The notes under the pieces are model-generated. The model made no database searches, had not been told where the DNA came from, and saw only the letters and a program-made list of their open reading frames with translations. From positions 1 to 58,891 of the forward strand of contig WRJS01000007.1 of NCBI GenBank assembly GCA_009778475.1: DNA of 58,891 bases. Direction: 5' to 3'. Positions 1-8,175 of the stretch are shown piece by piece; within the stretch, counting starts at the first letter, position 1; the number at the start of each line of letters is the position of its first letter. The DNA is from Kiritimatiellota bacterium. Lineage in GTDB: Bacteria > Verrucomicrobiota > Kiritimatiellia > RFP12 > UBA1067. A program made the translations under genes and the position numbers.

Positions 1-1
1 C

Positions 2-607
2 ATTTCCGAAATTATGAATCAGATGGTGGGGTCGGCCTCTACCGCGCTCTCGAATGTTTTGATGAAGACGGTGAACATTTCCCCGCCGCGCGTGAAGCGC
101 ATTGTGATCGGGGATGAGGATATCGAGGGCCTGATATGCCATAAGGACGTTACGATTAAAATCAGTTTTTCGATGGAGATAGAAGGCGTGCTGAGCAGTG
201 AGCTGATGCAGATTATGCCGTATTCGTTTGGAAAGCAACTGGCCGGCGGGCTGCTGAAAGATGTGGCGGAAGAGGAGGCCATGGCCGCCCCCGCGCCCGC
301 GCCGCAACCCGCGCAGGCCGAGGCCCCCGCGCCGCAACCGCCGCCGCCGCCCGCCGCGCCGCCGCAACGGCACACGCGCCACGAGCGCCCCGCGCCCGTC
401 AAGGCCAAACGCCCTGACCATCCCCCGCGCGGCGACCGCCCGCGCCACGACCCCACCCCCCCGCGCCACCTCGGGACGCGCCGCCACGACACCTCCCCCC
501 CCAAGGCCGGCAACAGGCACACCCTCCCCCCGCCCGGAGGCCGCCAGCCGCGCTTCTCCGAGGAATGGGTCCCCGGGGGCAAGCCCGCGACAGACGAGAA
601 CGCATAA
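2..607 (+). CDS. FliY/CheC-like flagellar switch or chemotaxis phosphatase protein (5' truncated by window)
   Basis: The frame is open from base 2, so the gene starts before the window; 201 residues are visible. The first residues read ISEIMNQMVGSASTALS, the conserved E-x-x-N-x-x-x-G-x-x-x-T-A-L-S helix of the CheC/FliY phosphatase family, followed by about 60 residues including VNISPPRV and an LLSSELMQIMPYSFGKQLAGGLL helix (read here in parts) typical of FliY. From about residue 95 the protein becomes a Pro/Ala/Arg-rich disordered tail with no SpoA (FliN) domain, which full FliY proteins carry. In known members this family acts at the flagellar motor switch or dephosphorylates CheY-P. An ATG at 14 is internal to the helix, so it is not a natural start. 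No other flagellar gene is in the window. Confidence 0.6.
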   Translation: MSEIMNQMVGSASTALSNVLMKTVNISPPRVKRIVIGDEDIEGLICHKDVTIKISFSMEIEGVLSSELMQIMPYSFGKQLAGGLLKDVAEEEAMAAPAPAPQPAQAEAPAPQPPPPPAAPPQRHTRHERPAPVKAKRPDHPPRGDRPRHDPTPPRHLGTRRHDTSPPKAGNRHTLPPPGGRQPRFSEEWVPGGKPATDENA

Positions 608-619
608 AGGAGACACGCG

Positions 620-1180
620 ATGAAACGATACCTTGCGCTGGCCGCCCTCGCCCTGACTGCCCTCGCCCTGACCGCCCAACTCCACGCCGCCGAGACCGTC
701 GCCATCTACCAGGCCTTCGACATGATGGGGCAGTCCGGCTACATGATCATGAACAAGGAGGAGTACGCCAAACTGACCGCGCAGATCAAGGAGGAGGAGA
801 AGGCCTTCCCCGCCGCGCTCGCCGAGGCCAAGAAGAAGTGGGACGAGGACAAGACCAACCTCGCCGTCAAGGGCACCTTCCCCGGCAACCGCATCAAGCC
901 CCGCTCCGTCAAGAAGTTCGGCTCGGACTTCAACGACATGGAGCAGGCCAAGAAACGCCTCGCCCAGGCCCAGGCCGCCGCCGCCGAGAAGGCCGGCGAC
1001 AAGGCCGCCTCCGCCCAGCGCCCCAACGCCTCGGCCGAAGACCTCAAGCGCGAGGAGACCCGCGCCCGCGCCTTCGTCGAGGCCGTCGAGCAGGTCAACA
1101 TGGTGCTGGGCCAGAAACTCGGCCGCCCCGTCCCCAAGTTCGGCTTCACCACCCCCGAAGACCCCAACAAAAAGTTCTAA
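620..1180 (+). CDS. Secreted hypothetical protein, helical
   Basis: The product is 186 residues with an N-terminal signal peptide (hydrophobic residues 4-20, likely cleavage after LHAAE). The mature part is charged and mostly helical, rich in Lys/Glu/Ala, with an Ala-rich linker around residues 110-130. I recognise no domain. The start at 620 has an AAAGGAG Shine-Dalgarno about 7 bases upstream and lies 12 bases after the FliY-like gene, so the two are probably co-transcribed. Its YMIMNKEEY segment near residue 45 recurs in periplasmic proteins of unknown role. Function is unknown; a periplasmic or surface location is inferred from the signal peptide only. Confidence 0.6.
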   Translation: MKRYLALAALALTALALTAQLHAAETVAIYQAFDMMGQSGYMIMNKEEYAKLTAQIKEEEKAFPAALAEAKKKWDEDKTNLAVKGTFPGNRIKPRSVKKFGSDFNDMEQAKKRLAQAQAAAAEKAGDKAASAQRPNASAEDLKREETRARAFVEAVEQVNMVLGQKLGRPVPKFGFTTPEDPNKKF

Positions 1181-1252
1181 CGTTCGGGAGTTCCAAAGTC
1201 CAGCCGGACGACTCCCCGCCTATCACCTATCACCTATTACCTCTCACTTCCG

Positions 1253-1990
1253 ATGACACCCACACCCCCCCCCGACCCCTTCAACGGCGTCCTGCTCGTG
1301 GACAAGCCCACCGGCCCCACCTCGCACGACGTCGTCCACAAAATCCGCAAGGCCTTCAAGATCGAGAAGGTCGGCCACGGCGGCACCCTCGACCCCAACG
1401 CCACGGGCCTGCTCATCATCCTGCTCGGCAAAGGCACGAAGTTCTCCGACATCATCATGGGCGGCGACAAATCCTACTCCGGCGCGATGCGCCTCGGGCG
1501 CGTCACCAGCTCCCAGGACTGCGACGGCGAGACCCTCGAGGAACGCCCCTTCGACGCCGTCACCCGCGAGCAGGTCGCCGCCGAGATGGCCAAGCGCGTC
1601 GGCGACTCCTACCAGACCCCCCCCATGGTCTCCGCCATCAAGGTCGAGGGCGTCCCCCTCTACAAACTCGCGCGCAAAGGCCAGGAGGTCGAGCGCAAGC
1701 AACGCTTCATCCACGTTTACCGCTTCGACCTCGAGGACTGGGCCCCCCCGCTGGTCACGTTCTCCGTGGACTGCACGAAAGGCACCTACGTCCGCACCCT
1801 CGCGCACGACGTCGGCCAGGCCCTCGGCTGCGGGGCGTGCCTAGACTCCCTGTGCCGCACCAAGTCCGGCGCCTTCAGCGTCGCCGACGCGCTCCCCTTC
1901 GACGACATCCTGCGGCTCACGCCCCCCGAACTCGCCGCCCGCGTCATCCCCCTCGCGCAGATGGCCGCCGCCCTGCGGCCACCACGATGA
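1253..1990 (+). CDS. truB: tRNA pseudouridine(55) synthase TruB
   Basis: This 245-residue protein isomerises U55 to pseudouridine in the T-loop of tRNAs. It shows the family's GVLLVDKPTGPTSHDVV opening, the HGGTLDPNATGLL motif with the catalytic Asp at about residue 47, the KSYSGAMRLG segment and the later GTYVRTLAHDVG motif. It ends near residue 245, so it lacks the C-terminal PUA domain of the longer E. coli-type enzyme and matches the short bacterial form. The gene precedes ribF as in many bacteria, although rbfA is not seen here and a repeat-filled 275-base gap separates them. The start at 1253 follows repeat-like sequence and has no clear Shine-Dalgarno. Confidence 0.93.
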   Translation: MTPTPPPDPFNGVLLVDKPTGPTSHDVVHKIRKAFKIEKVGHGGTLDPNATGLLIILLGKGTKFSDIIMGGDKSYSGAMRLGRVTSSQDCDGETLEERPFDAVTREQVAAEMAKRVGDSYQTPPMVSAIKVEGVPLYKLARKGQEVERKQRFIHVYRFDLEDWAPPLVTFSVDCTKGTYVRTLAHDVGQALGCGACLDSLCRTKSGAFSVADALPFDDILRLTPPELAARVIPLAQMAAALRPPR

Positions 1991-1993
1991 AAC

Positions 1994-2260
1994 GCCGGGA
2001 GCGCAGGGCTTCCGCCCTGCAATGCCGGGAGCGCAGGGCTTCCGCCCTGCAATTAGAAATTAGGAATTAGGAATTAGGAATTTGAGATGAGAGATGAGGG
2101 ATATGGAAATCGAGCCGCATTGCCCGAACGTTCGCCTCTCTTGCCCGCAGGAATGCCCATTCCGCATATCAACCTCCTAATTGCAGGGCGGAAGCCCTGC
2201 GCTCCCGGCCATCCCTAATTTCTAATTCCTAATTCCTAATTTCTCATCTCTCCCCTCCCG
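1994..2260. repeat. Dispersed palindromic repeat cluster between truB and ribF
   Basis: A 30-base unit beginning GCCGGGAGCGCAGGGCTTCC occurs twice in direct orientation (1994-2023, 2024-2053) and once inverted (2180-2209). Its centre AGGGCTTCCGCCCT folds on itself. Related copies lie at 30515-30541, 30646-30675 and 53192-53219. Between and after the units are tandem TAATTCC-type blocks (2051-2098 and, inverted, 2215-2250), so the whole gap is a large inverted arrangement. No gene is seen in it. Confidence 0.8.
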
Positions 2261-2265
2261 CCGTC

Positions 2266-3210
2266 ATGCAACTCCTCACACACGCCTCCCAACTCCGCAG
2301 ACTCGACGTCCCCGTCATGCTGGCGGCCGGATTTTTTGACGGCGTGCACCGGGGGCACCAAGACGTGCTGAATGCCACCGTCGAGCGCGCGCGTGAGGCC
2401 GGCGGGCAGGCGTGGGCGCTCACGTTCGACCGCCATGCGTTTGCCGTGCTGGCCCCCTCCAAGGCGCCGCCCCTGCTGAACACCCTGGAGGGGCGCCTCG
2501 CCCGCCTCGAGGCCCTCGGCCTCGACGGCGTGCTGCTGCTGCCCTTCACGCGCGCCCTCGCCCTGCTCACGCCCGAGGCCTTCGTCAAACGCCTCTGCGG
2601 CGAAGAGTCCCGCGCCCACCCCCCTTGCCTGAGCGAGATCCGCTGCGGCGCGAACTGGCGCTTCGGCCGCCGCGCCGAAGGCACGCCCGAATCGCTCGAG
2701 CAATACGGCAGGGCTTACGGTTTCCGCGTGGTCGTCGTGAAGTACGCCGAATACCAAGGCGCGGAAATCTCCAGCACGCGCATCCGCCAGGCCATCGCCG
2801 AAGGGAGGGTCGCGGACGCGCGCGCCATGCTGGGCTACCCATACGCGCTCACCGGCACGGTCGTGCGCGGCCGCGGGGCCGGGCGGCAGTTAGGGTTCGC
2901 CACCGCCAACATCCGGCCCCTCGCGGCCGTCCTGCCGCCCCCCGGCGTGTACGCGACGCGCACGCGCGTGGGCGGCACGGTTTACAACAGCGTCTCCAAC
3001 TTCGGCACCGCGCCCACGTTCGCCGCGCCCGCAGGCCCCGCCCTCGAGACCCACCTGCTGGGCTACCCCGGCGGCGACCTCTACGGGCAGTCGCTGGAAG
3101 TCTCACTCCTCGCCCGCCTCCGCGACGAGCGCACATTCGACTCCCCCGCCGACCTCACCGCGCAGGTACGGCGAGACATCCGAAACGCCAGCGTCCTGAA
3201 AGACGGATAA
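2266..3210 (+). CDS. ribF: Bifunctional riboflavin kinase / FAD synthetase
   Basis: The 314-residue protein makes FMN and then FAD from riboflavin and ATP. The N-terminal adenylyltransferase domain carries GFFDGVHRGHQDVL (residues about 22-35; the HxGH-like nucleotide site) and ISSTRIRQAIAEGRV near residue 168. The C-terminal flavokinase domain begins at about residue 190 with GTVVRGRGAGRQLGFATANI. In most homologues that last motif reads GFPTANI; here the Pro is Ala. The length matches the family. The start at 2266 follows directly on the repeat cluster, and no strong Shine-Dalgarno is visible. Confidence 0.93.
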   Translation: MQLLTHASQLRRLDVPVMLAAGFFDGVHRGHQDVLNATVERAREAGGQAWALTFDRHAFAVLAPSKAPPLLNTLEGRLARLEALGLDGVLLLPFTRALALLTPEAFVKRLCGEESRAHPPCLSEIRCGANWRFGRRAEGTPESLEQYGRAYGFRVVVVKYAEYQGAEISSTRIRQAIAEGRVADARAMLGYPYALTGTVVRGRGAGRQLGFATANIRPLAAVLPPPGVYATRTRVGGTVYNSVSNFGTAPTFAAPAGPALETHLLGYPGGDLYGQSLEVSLLARLRDERTFDSPADLTAQVRRDIRNASVLKDG

Positions 3211-3234
3211 CGATAGGCGAATGCAAAGGCGATT

Positions 3235-3360
3235 TCGATAATATGGCGTGCGGCGGCTATATGCGCCCGAAGGGAAATCCTGTCAATCCTGTTCATCCTG
3301 TCTAAAAACCTTCATCCATTTTCGCGTCTTTCGTGTCTTTCGCGGTTCATTTTTGGAATC
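3235..3360. repeat. Intergenic dispersed repeats
   Basis: This stretch holds two repeat types that recur in the window: the AATCCTGTCAATCCTGTTC type at about 3279-3302 (also near 34730, 41570-41700, 42670 and 45310-45430) and a TTTCGTGTCTTTCGCGGTTC type at about 3325-3352 (also near 26180-26200). No coding potential is seen. Confidence 0.6.
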
Positions 3361-3389
3361 CCCTGAAAGCTGAAAACTGCAATCAGAGC

Positions 3390-3418
3390 TTGCGATTCGG
3401 TCCTGAAAACCCTATACT
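3390..3418 (+). promoter_or_regulatory. Sigma70-type promoter for the PpiC-like lipoprotein gene
   Basis: TTGCGA (3390-3395) and TATACT (3413-3418) are separated by 17 bases. Initiation near 3425 would leave a leader of about 20 bases to the ATG at 3445, with AAAAGG as ribosome site, which favours 3445 over the ATG at 3430. Confidence 0.5.
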
Positions 3419-3444
3419 GATTCCCTCTTATGAAAAGGCATATT

Positions 3445-4536
3445 ATGATTAGACCCATTTTCGTGTTGGTTATGGCTGTGGGCCTGCTTGCGGGCGGGGG
3501 ATGCCAGAAGAAAAAGTTAGAGCCGGGCGTTATCATTGCGGACAAGCAGGTCGCGCTGGCGGACATGGCGCCGACGGATGTCATCGTGTCCGTCAACGGC
3601 CAGGCGCTGACGCGGCAGGCGCATGACGACAAGCTCGACCTGCACGTCGCCCTCTACGAGCTCCGCACGCCGCAAGCAACCCGGCCGGCCGTCAACACCT
3701 ACCGTTCAGCCCGCGCGGCAAAGGTTATCCCCGAGTATGTGAACAAGCAGCTGATCCTTCAGGAAGGCAAGCGGCTGGGCATCCGCCTCACGGCAGAGGA
3801 GTTGGCAGAGTCGGAGCGCATGATATGGCGGAGCCTGATGCCGAACAAGGTGGACGATAACTTCGCGGCCGTGCTGGGGGCGAAGACCGCGCTGTACAAG
3901 CAGAACGCCGCCGAGGATGCGTATATGAAGGCGATACGGAAGGCCGTGTACGCAGACCGCCTAGCGGTTTCGGATGAGGAGGTTGGCACGGTGATGAAGC
4001 GGCGGGCGGACTGGAACGAAAACTATGCGGAGTCGAACAAGGTCGTGGTGGCGCGCGGCGAGGAGATTGTGCGCGAGCTGCGCGCAGGGGCGGACTTCGC
4101 GGAGATGGCGCTGAAAGTCTCCCAGCACCAGCCGGAGGACGGCAAGGAGTGGGGCGAATTCACCTACAGCGAGATTGACGACCCGAAGCTGCGCGCGGAG
4201 GCGTTCCGGCTGCCCGTCGGGGCGGTCTCCGATCCGATTGACTCGGGGCACGGGCTGCTCATCATCCGCGTGCTGGAGCGGACAGAGGGCGCGGAGGAGG
4301 AGTCCGCCGTGGCGAAACAGGTGGCGAGCGTCAAGCTGGCGAAAATCCTTTTGCTGATGTACGACCCCTTCCCCCCCATGAACCATGAGCAGATCCGCGC
4401 CGCGATCGAGAAAGAGCGAGTCGAAGAGATCCAGAAGGAATGGATGCCCGTGCTGCATAAGGCGGCGAGGATTGAGTACCCGAACGGGACGAACCTGTGG
4501 CCGAAGGCCGCAAGCAAAGCGAGGCGCCAGCGCTAG
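3445..4536 (+). CDS. SurA/PpiC-type peptidyl-prolyl isomerase lipoprotein
   Basis: The predicted 363-residue product opens with a lipoprotein signal (MIRPIFVLVMAVGLLAGGGC, lipobox GGGC), so it is probably anchored in the outer membrane facing the periplasm. Residues about 30-180 are a SurA-like helical chaperone region containing VNGQALTRQ. A parvulin (PpiC) domain follows at about residues 190-280, with ADFAEMALKVSQHQ, GEFTYSEIDDPKLRAEAF and GHGLLIIRV as landmarks. By analogy it would help fold outer-membrane or secreted proteins; activity is not proven by the sequence. The frame is also open from an ATG at 3430, but the promoter and Shine-Dalgarno positions favour 3445. The next gene follows after 15-21 bases. 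Confidence 0.8.
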   Translation: MIRPIFVLVMAVGLLAGGGCQKKKLEPGVIIADKQVALADMAPTDVIVSVNGQALTRQAHDDKLDLHVALYELRTPQATRPAVNTYRSARAAKVIPEYVNKQLILQEGKRLGIRLTAEELAESERMIWRSLMPNKVDDNFAAVLGAKTALYKQNAAEDAYMKAIRKAVYADRLAVSDEEVGTVMKRRADWNENYAESNKVVVARGEEIVRELRAGADFAEMALKVSQHQPEDGKEWGEFTYSEIDDPKLRAEAFRLPVGAVSDPIDSGHGLLIIRVLERTEGAEEESAVAKQVASVKLAKILLLMYDPFPPMNHEQIRAAIEKERVEEIQKEWMPVLHKAARIEYPNGTNLWPKAASKARRQR

Positions 4537-4557
4537 GGCGCACAACAAAGGATGCGT

Positions 4558-5310
4558 ATGAAGAAGACGATTCTCATTATCGGCCTGTTGGCCATCGGGC
4601 TTGTCGGCGGCTGGCTTGTGTTGAAGGGCCGCCAGCCCGGCGGGACGGCAAACGGCGGCAGCTCGTCAACCGCGGGAACGAAGCGCGGCCCAGCGGGCCG
4701 GCAGCAGCCTGTGCGCCCGGGGTGGACGCTTCACGGGGGCGGCGCCACGAGCGGTGTGGCCAGCGTGGCAGGTGCGGCGGCCTCGACGAACGCGCGCCCG
4801 GACTGGGGCGGCGTTGACTTGATTGAGGGCGCGGAGAACCTGTCGGCCGAAGAGAAACAGTGGATCGAGAAACTCCAGACGGCGTCCGACGCGGATGATT
4901 TGCAGGGCGTGAAAGAGGCGGCGCGTCAGTTGAAAAACTCGAAATCGGCGGCGGTGCGCACGAGGCTCGCCAGCCTGCTGGGATGGTTCGGCACGGCGGC
5001 GTTGCCGGAACTCATCGACCTGCTGGGCGACGCGGATGCGGAGGTCGCCGAGGCCACGATGATCTACACGCTTGAGGCCATCGACGAGATGGACGACGGC
5101 CCAGAGAAGGCGGAGCTGCTGGCGGCCCTGATCGCGACGCTGAGCGACCTCGATGCGATTGACGATGCGCTCATGCGTTTCGCCCCCATTGACGACGACA
5201 TCGTGATCCCGATTCTTGAAGGTTTGATTGCGAAGGAGCAAGACCCTGCGAAGCGGGCCGCGCTCCAGGATTATCTCGCGTTTACAAAAGGCGAGATGTT
5301 TGCCAGTTGA
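4558..5310 (+). CDS. Membrane-anchored protein with HEAT-like helical repeats
   Basis: The 250-residue protein has one N-terminal membrane segment (residues about 3-21), a Ser/Gly/Thr-rich linker to about residue 85, and then a helical region with motifs such as VRTRLASLLGWFGTAALPEL and LIDLLGDADAEVAEATMIY that look like HEAT/armadillo repeats. It is probably periplasmic and tethered to the inner membrane. No enzyme motif is seen. An AAAGGA six bases upstream supports the ATG at 4558; an ATG two codons earlier (4552) is possible. It sits between the PpiC-like lipoprotein and an ExbD-like lipoprotein, so an envelope role is an inference from context. Confidence 0.6.
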   Translation: MKKTILIIGLLAIGLVGGWLVLKGRQPGGTANGGSSSTAGTKRGPAGRQQPVRPGWTLHGGGATSGVASVAGAAASTNARPDWGGVDLIEGAENLSAEEKQWIEKLQTASDADDLQGVKEAARQLKNSKSAAVRTRLASLLGWFGTAALPELIDLLGDADAEVAEATMIYTLEAIDEMDDGPEKAELLAALIATLSDLDAIDDALMRFAPIDDDIVIPILEGLIAKEQDPAKRAALQDYLAFTKGEMFAS

Positions 5311-5363
5311 GTTTGAGGTTCGGGGGATTGGCTTCGGTTGACACCGACTGCGTCGGAGGGTTT

Positions 5364-5693
5364 ATGCGGTTTTTGATTTTGATGGCGTTCACGGGGATGG
5401 TCTTGCTCGGGGGCGGATGCGTGACGTCGCGTGTCGTCGAGGACGCGCGCGCACCGGAGATTGCCATTGACTCGTTTGGGGATGTGTGGTTTAACGGGCA
5501 ACGTGTCGCGTCCGAGAAGCTCGCCGCGACGGTGGTGGCCAGCGGATGCCCGAAGAAAAGCAGACTCCGTATCCTCGTCCCTGTGCAGCGTGATCACGTT
5601 CTGATGCGGACGATCACGGATAGCCTTGAACGCGCAGGTTATTTGACGCTGTACGTCACTGACAAGCGGGCGGTTACGAATGTAAAGCAGTAG
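5364..5693 (+). CDS. Lipoprotein with ExbD/TolR-like periplasmic domain
   Basis: From the ATG at 5364 (GGAGGG just upstream) the product is 109 residues with a lipoprotein signal ending in the lipobox LLGGGC. The mature part, EIAIDSFGDVWFNGQRV, then a helix, RLRILVPVQRDHVLMRTI and AGYLTLYVTDKR, follows the beta-alpha-beta-beta pattern of the ExbD/TolR C-terminal domain (G-x-v-x-x-N-G-x-x-V ... A-G-x-x-x-v). True ExbD/TolR have an N-terminal membrane helix with a proton-path Asp; here the anchor is a lipid. The frame extends upstream to 5307 but that start would bury the signal. It lies 7 bases before rnr. Confidence 0.6.
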   Translation: MRFLILMAFTGMVLLGGGCVTSRVVEDARAPEIAIDSFGDVWFNGQRVASEKLAATVVASGCPKKSRLRILVPVQRDHVLMRTITDSLERAGYLTLYVTDKRAVTNVKQ

Positions 5694-5700
5694 TTGAAAC

Positions 5701-7923
5701 ATGAAAAAAATAATTGATAAAGAGGCGTTTGCCATACGCTACCTGTTCGAATCCAGCCCGGAGACGGCGTGGGACAACCGTGCCATCATCCAGACGCTAG
5801 GCCTGCGCGGCAAGCAGATCAAGCGCATGAGCGACCTGCTCTACAGCATGGTACGCAACGGGGAAATCGTCCCGACCCGCAAGGGGCGCGCGTACATCCT
5901 CGCGAAGGAGGCGGACCTCGCGACGGGCGCGCTGCGCATGGCCCGCAACGGCGCGGGCTTCGTGCTGGACCGCGACACCGGCAAGGCCATCTGGATCGAG
6001 GCGGAGGATCTCGGCACCGCGCTCTTGGGCGACATCGTCACCATCCGCATCACGCGGCGCGGCGCGGACCCCAAGGGCAAGGTCATCAAGATCGTGGAGC
6101 GTTCGGCGCATGACATCGTGGGGACGCTCCTGAGCACGGGCAAGCTGTTTTATGTGGTGCCGCTGAACCCGGTTTACCGTCACGATTTCGCGGTGCCGTC
6201 CACCAACGGCGCGAGGCCGGGCGACCGCGTGGTGATGCGTTTCACGGGGTGGGCGAACCGCCATGTCGCGCCCGAGGGCGAGATCGTGGACGTCATCGGG
6301 CCGGCGGACAAGCCGTCGCTCGACACGCTCGTCGTGATGAAGCAGTTCGGCCTGCCGGAGGAATTTCCCGTGGGCGTCATCGCGGAGGCGGAGAAGGTGT
6401 CGCAGCGCTTGGCGCGGCCGGGCGCGCGGGAGGACCTGCGCAAGACCTATATCATCACGGTGGACCCCGCGACGGCGCGGGATTTCGACGATGCGATCTC
6501 GCTGGAGACAGACGCGCGGGGCAACCGCGTGCTGGGCGTGCATATCGCGGACGTGAGTCATTTCGTGCGGCCGGACTCCGCGCTCGACCGCGAGGCGCGC
6601 GCGCGCGGCACGAGCGCCTATCTCGTGGACAAGGTCATCCCGATGTTGCCCGAGCAGCTGTCCAACGGCGTGTGCAGCCTGCGCCCGGACGAGGACCGCC
6701 TGACGTTCTCCGCGTTCATGACGTTCGACGGCGGCGGCCAGATGATCGCCCGCCGTTTCGCGCGCACGCGCATCCGCTCGAAGCTGCGCCTCAACTATGA
6801 GCAGGCCATGGCGATTCTCGAAGGGAAGCCGCCCGAGGGGCTGCCCAAAGTCCCCCCCCAGGCCGCCGCGCTCCTGAAAGGGGGCTGGGCGCTGGCGGCG
6901 CAGTTGCGCCAACGCCGCTTCTCCATGGCCGCGCTCGACTTGGAGGTGCCGGAGGCGGAGGTCGTGCTGGACGAGCAGTCGCGCATGACGGGCATTCTGA
7001 TACGCCCCTACGACGCGTCGCACCAGCTCATCGAGGAGTGCATGGTCGCGGCCAACGAGGCCGTCGCCACGGAGCTCTGGACGCGCGGCACGAAGATTCT
7101 CGCGCGTCTGCACGAGCCGCCGGACGAGGACAAGCTCGACGAGCTCAAGACCAACCTCGCGCTCCTGGGTTTCCACACCGGCAACCTCGCGCACCCGCAG
7201 GTGCTGGCGAAGTTCCTGAAAGACACGCACGACCACCCGTTGCGCTACCACGCGCACACGATGGTCCTGCGCAGCATGAAGCGCGCGCTCTACTCCGCCG
7301 AGAAGATCGGGCATTTCGGCCTCGCGAAGGCGTACTACGCGCACTTCACCTCGCCCATCCGCCGCTACCCCGACCTCGTGCTGCACCGCCAGCTTGCGGA
7401 CTACCTCGACGGCAAGGGCGGTGGCCAGATGCCGCAGGACTACCTGATGGGCACCGCCGCGCTCGCGACCGAGCGCGAGCAGGTGGCGGACGATGCCTCG
7501 CGCCAGCTTATCGAGATCAAGAAATTCCGTTTCCTGCAACAGCAGCTCGACGACCAGAAGCCCATCGCGTATCAGGCCGTCGTCGCGAAATGCACGAACT
7601 ACGGCGTGTTCATCGACATCCCCGCGCTGGCGATGGGCGGCCTGATCCACATCTCCAACCTCTCCAACCAGTTTGTGCGCTTCAACCCCTCCAGCGAGAC
7701 CCTCAACGCCAACGGCGTGGTTTACCGCATCGGCACGGTCGTGCAGGTACACGTCGTCAAGGTGGACTTCGACGCGCGCCACGCGGACTTCACGCTCATC
7801 GCCGAAGCGGCCGAAAGGCCCGAGAGAACGCGCAGGCCCGAACGCACGCGGGAGCGCAAGAGGCGGGAAGGGCGGGCGTTCACGAACGGAGGCCAGGCAT
7901 TCCCGACTGTCAAAAAACGCTAA
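5701..7923 (+). CDS. rnr: Ribonuclease R
   Basis: The 740-residue 3'-5' exoribonuclease degrades structured RNA and takes part in RNA quality control. Domains in order: N-terminal winged helix (about 1-70), two cold-shock OB folds (about 75-235), the RNB catalytic domain (about 250-590) with VDPATARDFDDAIS carrying the metal-binding Asp residues, the HFTSPIRRYPDLVLHRQL motif, and a C-terminal S1 domain (about 620-700, YGVFIDI, GLIHISNL). A basic tail rich in Arg/Glu (about 705-740) follows, as in other RNase R proteins. It starts 7 bases after the ExbD-like lipoprotein gene and is probably in the same transcript. Confidence 0.95.
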   Translation: MKKIIDKEAFAIRYLFESSPETAWDNRAIIQTLGLRGKQIKRMSDLLYSMVRNGEIVPTRKGRAYILAKEADLATGALRMARNGAGFVLDRDTGKAIWIEAEDLGTALLGDIVTIRITRRGADPKGKVIKIVERSAHDIVGTLLSTGKLFYVVPLNPVYRHDFAVPSTNGARPGDRVVMRFTGWANRHVAPEGEIVDVIGPADKPSLDTLVVMKQFGLPEEFPVGVIAEAEKVSQRLARPGAREDLRKTYIITVDPATARDFDDAISLETDARGNRVLGVHIADVSHFVRPDSALDREARARGTSAYLVDKVIPMLPEQLSNGVCSLRPDEDRLTFSAFMTFDGGGQMIARRFARTRIRSKLRLNYEQAMAILEGKPPEGLPKVPPQAAALLKGGWALAAQLRQRRFSMAALDLEVPEAEVVLDEQSRMTGILIRPYDASHQLIEECMVAANEAVATELWTRGTKILARLHEPPDEDKLDELKTNLALLGFHTGNLAHPQVLAKFLKDTHDHPLRYHAHTMVLRSMKRALYSAEKIGHFGLAKAYYAHFTSPIRRYPDLVLHRQLADYLDGKGGGQMPQDYLMGTAALATEREQVADDASRQLIEIKKFRFLQQQLDDQKPIAYQAVVAKCTNYGVFIDIPALAMGGLIHISNLSNQFVRFNPSSETLNANGVVYRIGTVVQVHVVKVDFDARHADFTLIAEAAERPERTRRPERTRERKRREGRAFTNGGQAFPTVKKR

Positions 7924-7924
7924 T

Positions 7925-7990
7925 GGCAGGCAGGAGCGCCTGCCTTCCGCTATGTCTTTCATTCAGGAATCTGTATTTTACAGGACGTCA
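7925..7990. repeat. Palindrome and solo end of the 13.4-kb/53-kb MITE family
   Basis: Just after rnr there is a GGCAGGAGCGCCTGCC palindrome (about 7929-7944). It is followed by the right-hand terminal repeat of the MITE family (7969-7990, ATCTGTATTTTACAGGAC) without a left end, so this is a decayed or recombined copy. Confidence 0.6.
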
Positions 7991-8096
7991 GATCGTTCGA
8001 GTTAGTTCTTTTGCCGCTCCGGCGTGGACATTTAAATACGTCGGAAGCCGAATCATCATATTATTCTAACAAAAAAATAAAAATAAAAAAAATACA

Positions 8097-8126
8097 TTGA
8101 CTTGCGGTGGGTGAAAGTGGTTTAAT
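8097..8126 (+). promoter_or_regulatory. Promoter of the dcw cluster
   Basis: TTGACT (8097-8102) and TTTAAT (8121-8126) are 18 bases apart, about 50 bases upstream of the mraZ start, behind an A-rich run at about 8070-8095 that could act as an UP element. Confidence 0.6.
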
Positions 8127-8131
8127 GTGGC
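8104..8131 (+). promoter_or_regulatory. MraZ operator: three GTGG boxes at exact 10-base spacing
   Basis: GTGG occurs at 8107, 8117 and 8127. In context the units read GCGGTGG, AAAGTGG and AATGTGG, each separated by 3 bases. This is the layout of described MraZ boxes upstream of dcw operons. The array covers the promoter spacer and overlaps the -10 element, fitting repression by MraZ of its own operon. Confidence 0.65.
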
Positions 8132-8175
8132 TCCAAAAAGGGGATTTTCCCAATTTGAGGTTTTTGAGGTATGCC

